Counted from the first letter of the stretch, positions 8,658-15,976 are shown. The stretch is DNA of 64,000 nucleotides from Yersinia massiliensis (GCF_003048255.1 NZ_CP028487.1:2976001-3040000); one strand, 5' to 3'. Numbers and translations: made by a program. Notes: generated by a model from the letters alone, not told the origin.

Positions 8658-8920
8658 CAGTAACGAAACCTTAGCGCCCTACGCGGACGCTTAACAACGC
8701 CTAACTGAGCCTGAAGAAGCTGAATTAACCCCATTAGTGTCCCAATATCTGTTTGCTGATAGGTAACCGATCGGGTGCCATCCCCTTGCGCATAGGAGAA
8801 CGAAACGCCCTTCGCGCCGGACGATAATTCGATATAGGCTTGCTGCGCTCGGTTTAATGCCTCTTCTAATTGGACGCGACTCATCGCACCGGCCAGTAGG
8901 CTAGTGTTTGCATTGAACAT
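8657..8920 (-). CDS. Head-tail connector gpW-like protein
   Basis: An 87-residue protein between the large terminase and portal genes, exactly where lambda W lies. It has the family pattern: LEEALNRAQQAYIELSSG followed by SFSYAQGDGTRSVTYQQTDI and a helical leucine-rich end. gpW joins the DNA-filled head and lets the attachment protein bind. The gene is separated from the terminase stop by 8 bases. Confidence 0.88.
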   Translation of the reverse strand: MFNANTSLLAGAMSRVQLEEALNRAQQAYIELSSGAKGVSFSYAQGDGTRSVTYQQTDIGTLMGLIQLLQAQLGVVKRPRRALRFRY

Positions 8921-8928
8921 GGATATCC

Positions 8929-10908
8929 TTACGCCAGCCTTCTGGCTCTACTCTTGGGTGTAGTGGGTTGTGACTCTGGAATAATGACGCCCGGAAAACG
9001 CAAGTTGGGCTTGTCTTCTTTAACGTCCGAAGGAGGCAGTAATTTTTCAGGATGGCTTAAAAGGCTGTCAGCATATTGGTTAAGACTTAATCCAAAATGC
9101 AGCAATCCTTTCAATGCTGCATAGCTGTATACCCGGCAATCTAATGCCTCATTTGCGCGCCCAGGCAATAATTCCCAAACACGATAACGTTGCCCGCCCG
9201 CCGTTTTAACAACGGATCGCTCTGCAAGTAATTGGCTAAAATAGTGTAAATCACGCTCAACTGGGTAGTGCATATACCCAGCGGAAGGAATGCCCGCTGC
9301 CGGTTGCTCCATGTGAAGACGGGAACGAATGGCGTCTTTTGCGGCATTCACACCCAGTATAATGGGCTTGAATTGAGACTTTGACCGAGAAGATGGGCGC
9401 TTTGTTGGCCAGATGGGGGAACGCTTACCGCCTCTTGCCGACTCGCCTTTTATCGCCCATATCCGCCGCCCAATCCGCTCCTTGGAAAACTCATACACCT
9501 TCTGGGTATGATGCCCGCCGGAGTCGTGACAGGCAGCCATAATCGTAAATCCTCGCCCGTCAGCTCTCCGCCAAGTCTGCTTCAGGTAAGCATCAAGCCG
9601 CCGCCAGGGTTCGTCAGTTTCTAAATCCCCTTCAATAACGTCATAAGCGATAGACCAGCTTTCTTCATTCCGGCCCCAGCCCACCACCTCAACCTCAAGC
9701 CGTCCGTCTTGCGTATCGATACCGGCGGTGACGACGGCAACACCATCAGGGACTTCAGCGGAATAAACCTCACAACGTTCTGCCAGGCTTTTTTCACTGA
9801 GCGCCTTTTCACCGCGATCTTCATAGGGTTCACCCAAGACAAGGTTGATGAATGTCTGACGCATCAGGGGGTCGTCTTTCACCCGCAACCACTCAGCGAC
9901 CAGATACTTCCATGCTGCGTTAGGAAAGAGACTGTATCCCGCCCAAATATGAAAGCCTGCATGCCCTTTAAAGGGCATGGTTGCCTGCCATTGTCCCGTT
10001 TTGACCATTCCGGCTTTATCGTTGTGGTGAATCACGCAACCGTTATGGCGACAAACATAATAGGCCGTTTCCGGCAATCCATTACCGTCTGCATCTTTAT
10101 CCCACTTAATCCCGTAAGGTGTTTCTGGTCCACCCCATTCCAGCGTTTGAAACTCACCACAATGAGGGCATGGAACATAATATTTACGCTGATCACTTTC
10201 TGCGTAAGCCTTTTCAATTCGGCTAATCCCTTTCACGGTGGGGGTTGAACCTAATATGATTTTCCTATTCCAGAATGTTTCCGAACGCTTAGTACCCAAA
10301 GCTATCTGATCGCCGTCAACACCGGCCCCTGCAATGGGATAACCGTCAACTTCATCGAAGGCAATGATACGGCAAGTGATACGACGAAAGCCGCCGGGAC
10401 TATTTGCCCCAACCAGCGTTAAATTGGCGCCATTGAGAAACTGCTTTTTAAGGATGGTCTGGTTACTACTCTTGGCTTTCGGATCACCCGATATCTCAGC
10501 GAGGACGGGGGTATCCCTCAGCATCGGGGAAATCTCAGTTTTACTGTAGTCCTCCGCATCCTCGACTCGAGGCTGAACAACCAATATAGGAGATGGGTCA
10601 TGCACCAGATAATAGCCAATGACATGATCCAGAATCTTGGTATAGCCCACTCGTGCCGACTTCATAACGGACACCTGAGTTACCAAAGGGTCAGTCACCG
10701 CATCCATCATGCCATCCTGATAAGCAAAAGAGCGAAAACGCCCAGTCTGCGCACTTGTCTCTTTTGACAGTACTGCATGCTTATTGGCCCATTCACTCAA
10801 TGACAAAGGCTCAGGGGGGTTAACGTTCTTGCGCCGCTGATGGAGTTCGGTGGAAAAGTTTTGCCAGGCGGCAGGATTAGCCGCTTTCTCCGTTGTTATT
10901 GTTATCAA
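8929..10908 (-). CDS. Terminase large subunit (lambda gpA-like)
   Basis: A 659-residue packaging ATPase and nuclease (lambda gpA is 641). The lambda family opening LSEWANKHAVLSKETSAQTG, VTDPLVTQVSVMKSARVGYT (the deviant Walker A region), an acidic CRIIAFDEVDGYPIAG Walker B segment and the later nuclease part (VTAGIDTQDGRLEVEVVGWG) are visible. With the small subunit it would cut cos and drive DNA into the prohead. The start overlaps the small subunit's 3' end by 32 bases. Confidence 0.95.
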   Translation of the reverse strand: MITITTEKAANPAAWQNFSTELHQRRKNVNPPEPLSLSEWANKHAVLSKETSAQTGRFRSFAYQDGMMDAVTDPLVTQVSVMKSARVGYTKILDHVIGYYLVHDPSPILVVQPRVEDAEDYSKTEISPMLRDTPVLAEISGDPKAKSSNQTILKKQFLNGANLTLVGANSPGGFRRITCRIIAFDEVDGYPIAGAGVDGDQIALGTKRSETFWNRKIILGSTPTVKGISRIEKAYAESDQRKYYVPCPHCGEFQTLEWGGPETPYGIKWDKDADGNGLPETAYYVCRHNGCVIHHNDKAGMVKTGQWQATMPFKGHAGFHIWAGYSLFPNAAWKYLVAEWLRVKDDPLMRQTFINLVLGEPYEDRGEKALSEKSLAERCEVYSAEVPDGVAVVTAGIDTQDGRLEVEVVGWGRNEESWSIAYDVIEGDLETDEPWRRLDAYLKQTWRRADGRGFTIMAACHDSGGHHTQKVYEFSKERIGRRIWAIKGESARGGKRSPIWPTKRPSSRSKSQFKPIILGVNAAKDAIRSRLHMEQPAAGIPSAGYMHYPVERDLHYFSQLLAERSVVKTAGGQRYRVWELLPGRANEALDCRVYSYAALKGLLHFGLSLNQYADSLLSHPEKLLPPSDVKEDKPNLRFPGVIIPESQPTTPKSRARRLA

Positions 10909-11476
10909 GGCTTAACTCCTCCATTGCCTCGTAAACCACTTCTTGCAGTGCTGCAACAAACTCCGCATCGTTAGTGGTTGAGGCTAGCACCCGCAAACGG
11001 GGGCCATGTTCGGGAGCAATAGCTATCAGGCGGGTACGCATACGGGAATACTCGCCACCTACCGCCTCAATCATATCTTTGTAGGGAAGCACCTGACCTG
11101 ACTTGATTTCGTACTCAAGGCGGGTCAGTAGCGCCAGAAAGTTCTCTTTCATTGCGCGCGCTTCATCGATGGTCATTTCGACGCCCTTCTCGGCGATCAT
11201 CTTCTCGACAATTCTTGCGGGGGATTCTGCCGGGTCGCCGCTGGATTTGTTACCTGAACTGTTACCCTTAGGGCTGTTACCTTGTTTGTTACCTTGCGTG
11301 TTACCTGCTGCTTTTTTCTCAGGTCGGGTAACAGTTTTCCGAAAGCGCTCAATGTTGGCGTTTGATGCCTCAACATCGATATCATCACCTGCCAGAACCA
11401 GCCACCCACGCGCCTTCCACGCTGTTACTGTCTTCCGACTGACGTTGTGAAGTTTTGCAAAATCTGACTGGTTCAT
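10877..11476 (-). CDS. Terminase small subunit (lambda Nu1-like)
   Basis: A 199-residue protein. The N terminus MNQSDFAKLHNVSRKTVTAW is a winged helix-turn-helix of the Nu1 type, which binds cosB. Residues about 55-78 are a Gly-Asn repeat linker (GNTQGNKQGNSPKGNSSGN), then come a helical dimer and large-subunit contact region (EKMIAEKGVEMTIDEARAMK and onward). It would recognise the packaging site and recruit gpA. The linker codons form part of a repeated DNA motif that also occurs in the leader just upstream of the ATG. Confidence 0.88.
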   Translation of the reverse strand: MNQSDFAKLHNVSRKTVTAWKARGWLVLAGDDIDVEASNANIERFRKTVTRPEKKAAGNTQGNKQGNSPKGNSSGNKSSGDPAESPARIVEKMIAEKGVEMTIDEARAMKENFLALLTRLEYEIKSGQVLPYKDMIEAVGGEYSRMRTRLIAIAPEHGPRLRVLASTTNDAEFVAALQEVVYEAMEELSLDNNNNGESG

Positions 11477-11503
11477 CTGTTACCCCGGCTGTTACCTGTT
11501 ACC
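11248..11503. repeat. TGTTACC iterons in and upstream of the small terminase gene (candidate cosB)
   Basis: Exact TGTTACC occurs on the plus strand at 11248, 11260, 11275, 11287 and 11299 inside the gene, with spacings of 12, 15, 12 and 12. It also occurs at 11478, 11490 and 11497 in the leader before the ATG. An inverted copy GGTAACA is at 11327-11333. The in-gene copies encode the GN linker, but the three leader copies are non-coding, so the DNA motif itself seems to be conserved. Terminase binding sites in lambda lie just before nu1, so cosB is the likely role. Confidence 0.55.
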
Positions 11504-11586
11504 CAAATTTCAAAAGTTGATAGCTAGACGCAGAACGAGGCGCGCAATGTCCCGTGTAATAAATGTTGCCAGGAAGGACCCATTTT

Positions 11587-12111
11587 TTATTGATAATGAT
11601 TATCAACTGAACGGGCCGAACTATGGTGATAAAACTCCCCATAAGACTGCTGGCAAAACGAGTCGTATGCCTTGGCTGCATCATCAACGCTCATGAAGCT
11701 ACCTAATCGGTATTTCTTCCCGTCCATCTGCGCCTGAGCAATCCAGCGATTACCTTGCTTATAGACACCCTTTGCACCTGATGTATTGGCTTTAGTGATG
11801 CCAACATTCCTTTTGTTTTCTGCTCGAGTAGCAACACGAAGATTGCTAATGCGATTATCTACCTTTACCTCATTCACATGATCAATCTGACTGTTGGCTT
11901 GCTCACCCGTCATATAGAGCCATGCAAGGCGATGCCCCTTGTAGCGACGACCATCAATTTGTATTTCTACATAGCCTGTTGTCATATTGGTGCGCCCAGC
12001 TACTGAGCCAGCTACAGCCCTAAAGCTACGATAGACCAGCCACGTAAATACACCGGTATCAGGTTCGTAGTGAAGTAGCTCTTTCAGCCTTTCCTGAGTT
12101 AACTCTTTCAT
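11587..12111 (-). CDS. HNH endonuclease with C-terminal AP2 DNA-binding domain
   Basis: A 174-residue protein. The HNH core is visible as HRLAWLYMTGEQANSQIDHV, then NRISNLRVATRAENKRN, the usual H..N..H spacing of homing-type endonucleases. Residues about 112-155 (GAKGVYKQGNRWIAQAQMDG, YRLGSFMSVDDAAKAYD) form an AP2/ERF-like domain, commonly fused to phage HNH enzymes. It lies next to the small terminase and the proposed cosB. It may be a selfish homing enzyme, or may help packaging as HNH proteins do beside some terminases. The stop codon abuts a perfect 15-bp dyad at 11591-11605. Confidence 0.88.
   Translation of the reverse strand: MKELTQERLKELLHYEPDTGVFTWLVYRSFRAVAGSVAGRTNMTTGYVEIQIDGRRYKGHRLAWLYMTGEQANSQIDHVNEVKVDNRISNLRVATRAENKRNVGITKANTSGAKGVYKQGNRWIAQAQMDGKKYRLGSFMSVDDAAKAYDSFCQQSYGEFYHHSSARSVDNHYQ
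11591..11605. promoter_or_regulatory. Perfect Fur-type 7-1-7 dyad at the end of the HNH gene
   Basis: The sequence TGATAATGATTATCA exactly matches the 7-1-7 form of the Fur consensus. It encodes the last residues of the HNH protein (VDNHYQ), so it may be a coincidence of codons. If bound it would sit about 115 bases before the small terminase gene. Confidence 0.25.
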
Positions 12112-12133
12112 GTATCACCTGTAATTTAGGCAA

Positions 12134-12157
12134 TAAAAAGCCCCGCATAGGCGAGGC
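12134..12157 (-). terminator. Rho-independent terminator after the 12188-12832 gene
   Basis: On the minus strand a 7-bp stem (GCCTCGC with GCGGGGC, loop CTAT) is followed by TTTTTATT. It separates the lysis-side gene from the HNH and terminase genes. Late transcription would need antitermination to pass it. Confidence 0.75.
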
Positions 12158-12187
12158 GCGTTAGCTATACAATGGTTGAGTGGTTTG

Positions 12188-12832
12188 TTATTTAGCCGTC
12201 TTCAGTGCCTGTTCGATTGCTAGGCTTAATGCACCGGGCATTAAAGCCTGTGCCATTACGTTTGCCCGGTCAAAGTATCCAAGCGTTGGCTTAACGGCCA
12301 GTGCATCACCAAACTGAATCAGCAACTTAGGTGCTCTTTGTTTCTCTCTGGCACGATGCACACCATTAGGAGAGCGTTTTTGGCGCTTCTTAACCTTTTT
12401 GCTCTTTTTGCCTTTCTTACGCTGAAAGAAACCACTAACGCCATTCACCTCCCCTACAAAGACATTTTCTTTAGCCTTGAGCTGCTGCGTTTTATTACGG
12501 GCTAAGTTGCCGAACTTATTCAGCTTTATGTTTTTGGGATTGAGCAATGCTTGACCATTGAGCTTGTGCTGACCGCCGAACTCGAACGGTTCGAGATAAC
12601 TGGCAGCAATATCACGCACAAACACTTTGGCCTGCAATCGGTCTTTACGAGCCCCAAATGAACCAACAGAACTAACGGTGAAAGGTGTCGGATTATCTAG
12701 ATTGCGCTGCATACCCACCTTCTGAGCGGCGGCAATCTGGCGGGCAACACTGGTTAGAGCCTGAGCTGCTGCAAAAGGGAGCTGCTTTTTTATCGACTGC
12801 AACTGATTGGATAAATCTTTAAGATTTGCCAT
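12188..12832 (-). CDS. Phage structural protein, possibly gpZ-like tail completion
   Basis: A 214-residue, strongly basic protein. It starts MANLKDLSNQLQSIKKQLPF with a helical, Ala-rich N terminus, has a lysine-rich stretch near residue 135 (RKKGKKSKKVKKRQKR), and ends with GYFDRANVMAQALMPGALSL. This layout (helical opening, then FVRDIAASYLEPFEFGG-type core, then basic insert) is like minor tail proteins of the lambda gpZ type, but I recognise no decisive motif. Its place beside lysis genes, apart from the head and tail clusters, is unusual for such a protein. Confidence 0.5.
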   Translation of the reverse strand: MANLKDLSNQLQSIKKQLPFAAAQALTSVARQIAAAQKVGMQRNLDNPTPFTVSSVGSFGARKDRLQAKVFVRDIAASYLEPFEFGGQHKLNGQALLNPKNIKLNKFGNLARNKTQQLKAKENVFVGEVNGVSGFFQRKKGKKSKKVKKRQKRSPNGVHRAREKQRAPKLLIQFGDALAVKPTLGYFDRANVMAQALMPGALSLAIEQALKTAK

Positions 12833-12842
12833 GACCTATCCC

Positions 12843-12903
12843 TAAATAAAAAAGCCACCAGCATTAACCCCCACAGCGAGCCGGAGTTAACGAGGTGACT
12901 TTG
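12843..12903 (-). terminator. Hairpin terminator downstream of the lysis cassette
   Basis: On the minus strand AAAGTCACC near 12903 can pair with GGTGGCTTT near 12850, with an inner GTTAAC/GTTAA match, followed by TTTTTTATTT. It lies between the 13065-13340 gene and the 12188-12832 gene. Confidence 0.55.
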
Positions 12904-13034
12904 GTTTGCGCATTATCGATGACACTCAATGAATGCCACCTGTAATGCTCATGCAATTGTGTGCCTGTTTACTTCTCCACCTCAGGCGGCGGTGGTATCT
13001 TGGGAGTTCTCACACAACCAAGAAGGGAATATCT

Positions 13035-13232
13035 ATGTCGATGCTCGATAATCAGGAAATTGAGTTACCCGCATGCCCTAAGTGCGGCACTAAGACGAAG
13101 AAGAAATACGCTTGGCTCAAGTTTAACAAGCACTTCACCTGCCGCTGCGGATCTAGCATCAACGTTGATAGCAGCAAGTTTACTGCCGAGATCAGGAAGG
13201 TCGAGGACAAGCTGAAGAAGCTGTTTAAATAA
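13035..13232 (+). CDS. Small zinc-ribbon protein on the strand opposite the late operon
   Basis: A 65-residue protein from the ATG at 13035, with AGAAGGGA 5 bases before it. It has four cysteines in two knuckles: CPKCGTK near residue 14 and CRCGSS near residue 37, the second being a C-x-C form. The C terminus is lysine rich. Zinc-ribbon proteins this small often bind nucleic acid or act as phage regulators, but no specific role can be given. Residues 11-65 lie antisense to the gene at 13065-13340, an unusual overlap of two apparently real genes. Confidence 0.7.
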   Translation: MSMLDNQEIELPACPKCGTKTKKKYAWLKFNKHFTCRCGSSINVDSSKFTAEIRKVEDKLKKLFK

Positions 13233-13340
13233 TTCTTTGTCGATTGTGATAGTTTCGCTTGGCTGGGCTTCTACCTGTAATATCTGGAAACTCAGCCTAT
13301 CACCCGCTAGTTGTCCTGCAATCAAACTCGGACGATCCAT
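13065..13340 (-). CDS. Small phage protein of unknown function, antisense to a zinc-ribbon gene
   Basis: About 91 residues starting at the second ATG of an ATGATG pair (MDRPSLIAGQLAGDRLSFQI). AAGGGGG lies 6 bases upstream, so this start is well supported. The first 50 residues look like a real acidic/hydrophobic domain (QPSETITIDKELFKQLLQL). The remainder, opposite the zinc-ribbon gene, is Ala and Leu rich and may be mainly a shadow. It lies in the late operon directly after the membrane protein gene. The function is not recognised. Confidence 0.5.
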   Translation of the reverse strand: MDRPSLIAGQLAGDRLSFQILQVEAQPSETITIDKELFKQLLQLVLDLPDLGSKLAAINVDARSAAAGEVLVKLEPSVFLLRLSAALRACG

Positions 13341-13361
13341 CATTACCCCCTTAATTGGTGT

Positions 13362-13799
13362 TTATGGGTTTTGAAGCTTTATCACTTCTCTCGCCATATA
13401 CCTTGTCGCTCTAAAAAATAGAGAGGAAGCAGCGAAGAAAATTGAAGTAACGATCCACCCGATGTATGCCATGCAGGAAACGACAGCAACGAACCGTATC
13501 CAGCCTATTACCTTTGAAAATTTTGATTTATCTGATGGCTTAAATATCTTTCCCAAATAATCCACCAGCGGTTGTTTCTGTTCACCAGTAGCAGCATAAA
13601 TAGCAATAATGATCCCGAGCACGATAAGCATGGATAACCACGAAAGTAGTATCATTAGCCAGATATAAGCTTGAGCGACATTCAATAGACCGCTTTCTGG
13701 TTGCCATAGTCCGTAACCCAGCAGCAACAGGAAAACAATGTCGATTAAATTAATAACTATCTTAGATTTCAATTTTAAATCCCTACTGTGATCGGGCAT
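13362..13799 (-). CDS. Phage inner membrane protein of unknown function
   Basis: A 145-residue protein with hydrophobic segments at about 14-32, 42-68 and 98-128, so three or four transmembrane helices, and a short basic N terminus. It overlaps the end of Rz by 17 bases and is therefore part of the lysis operon. It might be an additional holin-like or superinfection-exclusion protein. No family was recognised. Confidence 0.6.
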   Translation of the reverse strand: MPDHSRDLKLKSKIVINLIDIVFLLLLGYGLWQPESGLLNVAQAYIWLMILLSWLSMLIVLGIIIAIYAATGEQKQPLVDYLGKIFKPSDKSKFSKVIGWIRFVAVVSCMAYIGWIVTSIFFAASSLFFRATRYMAREVIKLQNP

Positions 13800-14304
13800 C
13801 GTTAATTATTCGTCTGTCATCAGTGACTACCTTCTGCAGTGCGGTGACCTTCTCAACTAGCTTGTCGGCTCGTTCAGCGATTGAAATAAGAAATCCGACA
13901 TCTGCGTCTGAAAATCCGCAATCTCTGGCTGCATCAGTGAGCTGTCCACTGGCGGGAGTAACGGACATATCCCCAACTGAAGCGGAGAGACACTCGAAGC
14001 GCTTTTGCAACCTGATATTGCCAGCGCGGTAAGCAGCAATAGTGCCTTTTGCTTTGTTCTCAGCATCTGCTACCCCTTGTTGGTATGCTTTTAATCCGGC
14101 TGATTGTGCAGCTTGAAGTTGACCCTCTTTCTCGTCAGCGCTCTTTTTAGCGGCTTTTTCTGCCTCAAGATCTGACTTATCACGCTTGGTCCACTTAAGG
14201 GACCATTCCGAATCTTTGCTGTCGCTACCCCACCAGTACCCGCCAGCTACGCAAATAGCAGCAACTATAAGTACAGCAATGAGTATCCCAATGGCTTTAT
14301 TCAT
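13783..14304 (-). CDS. i-spanin Rz
   Basis: A 173-residue protein with one N-terminal transmembrane helix (about 5-27, AIGILIAVLIVAAICVAGGY) followed by a long charged helical periplasmic region (residues 45-95, Lys/Glu/Ala/Gln rich). That is the i-spanin layout. With Rz1 it would fuse inner and outer membranes in the last step of lysis. It overlaps the endolysin by 8 bases and contains Rz1 in another frame. It is longer than lambda Rz (153). Confidence 0.8.
   Translation of the reverse strand: MNKAIGILIAVLIVAAICVAGGYWWGSDSKDSEWSLKWTKRDKSDLEAEKAAKKSADEKEGQLQAAQSAGLKAYQQGVADAENKAKGTIAAYRAGNIRLQKRFECLSASVGDMSVTPASGQLTDAARDCGFSDADVGFLISIAERADKLVEKVTALQKVVTDDRRIINDARSQ
13857..14066 (-). CDS. o-spanin Rz1, nested inside Rz in another frame
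   Basis: A 69-residue lipoprotein encoded entirely within Rz in a different frame. It has a signal peptide with the lipobox LAISGC ending at cysteine 20, then a short proline-containing mature part (LGICPLLPPVDSSL), the hallmark of Rz1 proteins. After lipid modification it would sit in the outer membrane and bind Rz across the periplasm. Nesting of Rz1 in Rz is known from lambda. Confidence 0.82.
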   Translation of the reverse strand: MLRTKQKALLLLTALAISGCKSASSVSPLQLGICPLLPPVDSSLMQPEIADFQTQMSDFLFQSLNEPTS

Positions 14305-14827
14305 CCAGCCCCCAGCACGTCAGTTCGCTTTCTTGCGCGCGGCGCTCTATCTGCCCGTAACAGTTATTTGAGCGAATATTACAATCCTTGCCGCCGTCAC
14401 GAACCCAGCGTTTGATCTCAGCACATGCGCCTTTACGGTCGCCAGCGTTGAGTTTGTAATAAAACGTAGATGGTAGGCATTTTGGAGGACCAATGTTGTA
14501 AGGGCAGAATGAAGCTATACCGGCTTTCTGTGGTTCAGTCAGTGGAACGTGAACATTCCGTTCGACCCACGCTATGGCGGCGGCTGATTCTTTCTGGTTT
14601 AACTTGTCGCATTGAGCTGCGGTAAGCCTCATTCCCATCAGCACGGGTTTACCGTCGATATAAGTAATACCACGGCAGATAGTCGGCTTGCCCTGACCAT
14701 CCCGGTAAGCAGAAAGTCTATTTCCCTCTTTTTCATCAAGAAATTGACTGAGAATGACCGACGCCGGCGCTCCAGCCAGCACAACACCAAGAACTGCAGC
14801 GCTTAGTTTGGTTTTGATTGAGGCCAT
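14297..14827 (-). CDS. SAR endolysin, GH24 lysozyme (phage 21 R-like)
   Basis: A 176-residue lysozyme. The N-terminal segment, about residues 8-29, is weakly hydrophobic (AAVLGVVLAGAPASVILSQF), as in signal-anchor-release endolysins. The catalytic triad Glu34, Asp43 and Thr49 is spaced as in phage 21 R (EGNRLSAYRD, then GKPTICRGIT). It would be exported as an inactive membrane-tethered enzyme and released when the pinholin collapses the membrane potential. It has more cysteines (at least eight) than R21, so disulfide control is plausible. The end overlaps Rz. Confidence 0.9.
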   Translation of the reverse strand: MASIKTKLSAAVLGVVLAGAPASVILSQFLDEKEGNRLSAYRDGQGKPTICRGITYIDGKPVLMGMRLTAAQCDKLNQKESAAAIAWVERNVHVPLTEPQKAGIASFCPYNIGPPKCLPSTFYYKLNAGDRKGACAEIKRWVRDGGKDCNIRSNNCYGQIERRAQESELTCWGLDE

Positions 14828-14854
14828 TACCCACCACCCGATACGCCAATTATC

Positions 14855-15070
14855 TTATTCCTCAGTGCTGGTGACATTTTCAGCTCCAGACCTAGGCTTA
14901 AACTTCAGCTTGAATTCCTTGTCCTTGTAGTACCAGTTCAAGGCGAACGTACCTACAGCACAAGCCATACCAATAAAAACAGCCCAGTCATTTAAGGACA
15001 TCGCTCCAAACCCCATCAAAAGCCCACCGAAGAATTTCGCGATGCCGCTTGAGTATTTTTCCATCTTCAT
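14855..15070 (-). CDS. Class II pinholin (phage 21 S-like) with dual start
   Basis: A 71-residue protein, the same length as S of phage 21. The start at 15070 has GGGGAGGTGGGTT before it, whereas an upstream in-frame GTG has no ribosome site. Two transmembrane helices are visible (about 10-27 and 30-47) with a charged C-terminal tail. The N terminus MKMEKYSSG gives two possible starts, at M1 and M3, separated by a lysine, as in the MKSM dual start that makes antiholin and holin in phage 21. Pairing with a SAR endolysin fits a pinholin. Confidence 0.82.
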   Translation of the reverse strand: MKMEKYSSGIAKFFGGLLMGFGAMSLNDWAVFIGMACAVGTFALNWYYKDKEFKLKFKPRSGAENVTSTEE

Positions 15071-15210
15071 AACCCACCTCCCCATTTGGGGAATTATCTT
15101 CCCGCCGTTGGTCGGGTTCGTATGCTGTTGTGTAGGGAATAGCCCTGCCGCCGTGATCCATTCAGACACGGAGTTTGTTTGAGGGTGATTGGCGCTGGCG
15201 GCGGGCTAAA

Positions 15211-15237
15211 TAAAAAAGGCCCACCGAAGTGAGCCTT
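15211..15237 (-). terminator. Rho-independent terminator of hicAB
   Basis: On the minus strand a perfect 9-bp stem (AAGGCTCAC with GTGGGCCTT, allowing G-U) has a TTCG loop and is followed by TTTTTTATTT. It lies 20 bases after the hicB stop and insulates the toxin-antitoxin unit from the holin gene. Confidence 0.88.
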
Positions 15238-15257
15238 AAAATTAATTGCTTTGTTTA

Positions 15258-15665
15258 TTAGCTAACTGATAGCTCAAGACGCTTACCCAGAGCAGTAAGC
15301 GCTGCCTCGACTGTATCAATCTTTGTGTTATGGCCTAACGTGACAATCCGCTGAACCTCCTGTGGCTTAAGCCCCATTCGGCGCGCTAATTCAGCGTTAG
15401 TTATTCCGGTCTCAAGCATTGTGTTGAGCAGTAAAACCTTTGCCCACACACTCGCAGGAACTGACACTAAGTCATCACCCGAATCACTTGGCAGTGGAAC
15501 CGGGCGATTATCTTCGAAGTAAAAATCAAACGCCGTTACCAGAGCGTCACGCGCCATCTCTAACGCTTCTTCTCTGGTTTCGCCCTGAGTTAATGCCTCT
15601 GGGATATCTGGGAAACTAACAAAGTACCCATCACCATCTTTCTGTAGTTTTACTGGATATCGCAT
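15258..15665 (-). CDS. hicB: HicB antitoxin with C-terminal helix-turn-helix
   Basis: A 135-residue protein. Residues 1-60 are the HicB fold (MRYPVKLQKDGDGYFVSFPD, then ALTQGETREEALEMARDALV), a degraded RNase H-like domain that binds the toxin. Residues about 80-130 form an HTH domain (NAELARRMGLKPQEVQRIV) that would bind the operator and repress the pair. It follows hicA by 50 bases and ends at its own terminator. In a prophage such a pair may stabilise the element or act against other phages. Confidence 0.93.
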   Translation of the reverse strand: MRYPVKLQKDGDGYFVSFPDIPEALTQGETREEALEMARDALVTAFDFYFEDNRPVPLPSDSGDDLVSVPASVWAKVLLLNTMLETGITNAELARRMGLKPQEVQRIVTLGHNTKIDTVEAALTALGKRLELSVS

Positions 15666-15715
15666 ATTTAATACGATGAACCTTTGCGAGTAACCAGCCC
15701 CTAAGGGCCGATTTA

Positions 15716-15892
15716 TTATTTGATGCCTAACTGTTTGATTATCGCTTTCCTTAACGATTCCCCTAACTCTTTACTGGGGTGTCTTGGCATCACTGACTGC
15801 TTGCCTTGGTAGTAGAGTTTAAGATGATTCGTTCCGTTCTTAATCTCTACCCCTTGAGCTTCGAGCCATCTTCGAAACTCGCTCTGCTTCAC
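15716..15892 (-). CDS. hicA: HicA toxin, mRNA interferase
   Basis: A 58-residue protein that starts with GTG, with AGGAGGAGG upstream; no ATG is available in frame before a stop. It begins MKQSEFRRWLEAQGVEIKNG and contains the conserved GTNHLKLYYQGKQ segment with the catalytic histidine in a double-stranded-RNA-binding-like fold, then SVMPRHPSKELG. It would cleave translated mRNA until HicB binds it. It is easy to miss because of its GTG start and small size. Confidence 0.9.
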   Translation of the reverse strand: MKQSEFRRWLEAQGVEIKNGTNHLKLYYQGKQSVMPRHPSKELGESLRKAIIKQLGIK

Positions 15893-15922
15893 CGCCTCCT
15901 CCTGTTTGTTTAACTTGAAATT

Positions 15923-15976
15923 ATTATAAGCATTTTTGTTTATGCTTGCAAGTTAAATATAAACATTTTTGTTTAT
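15923..15976 (-). promoter_or_regulatory. hicAB promoter and operators
   Basis: The minus strand has a near-ideal sigma70 promoter TTGCAA-17-TATAAT (-35 at 15946-15951, -10 at 15923-15928). A direct repeat CATTTTTGTTTAT lies at 15931-15943, in the spacer, and at 15964-15976, upstream of the -35. Their 33-bp spacing (three helical turns) suits HicB binding. An 8-bp inverted repeat TTAACTTG/CAAGTTAA at 15910-15917 and 15949-15956 also brackets the promoter. Confidence 0.8.
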
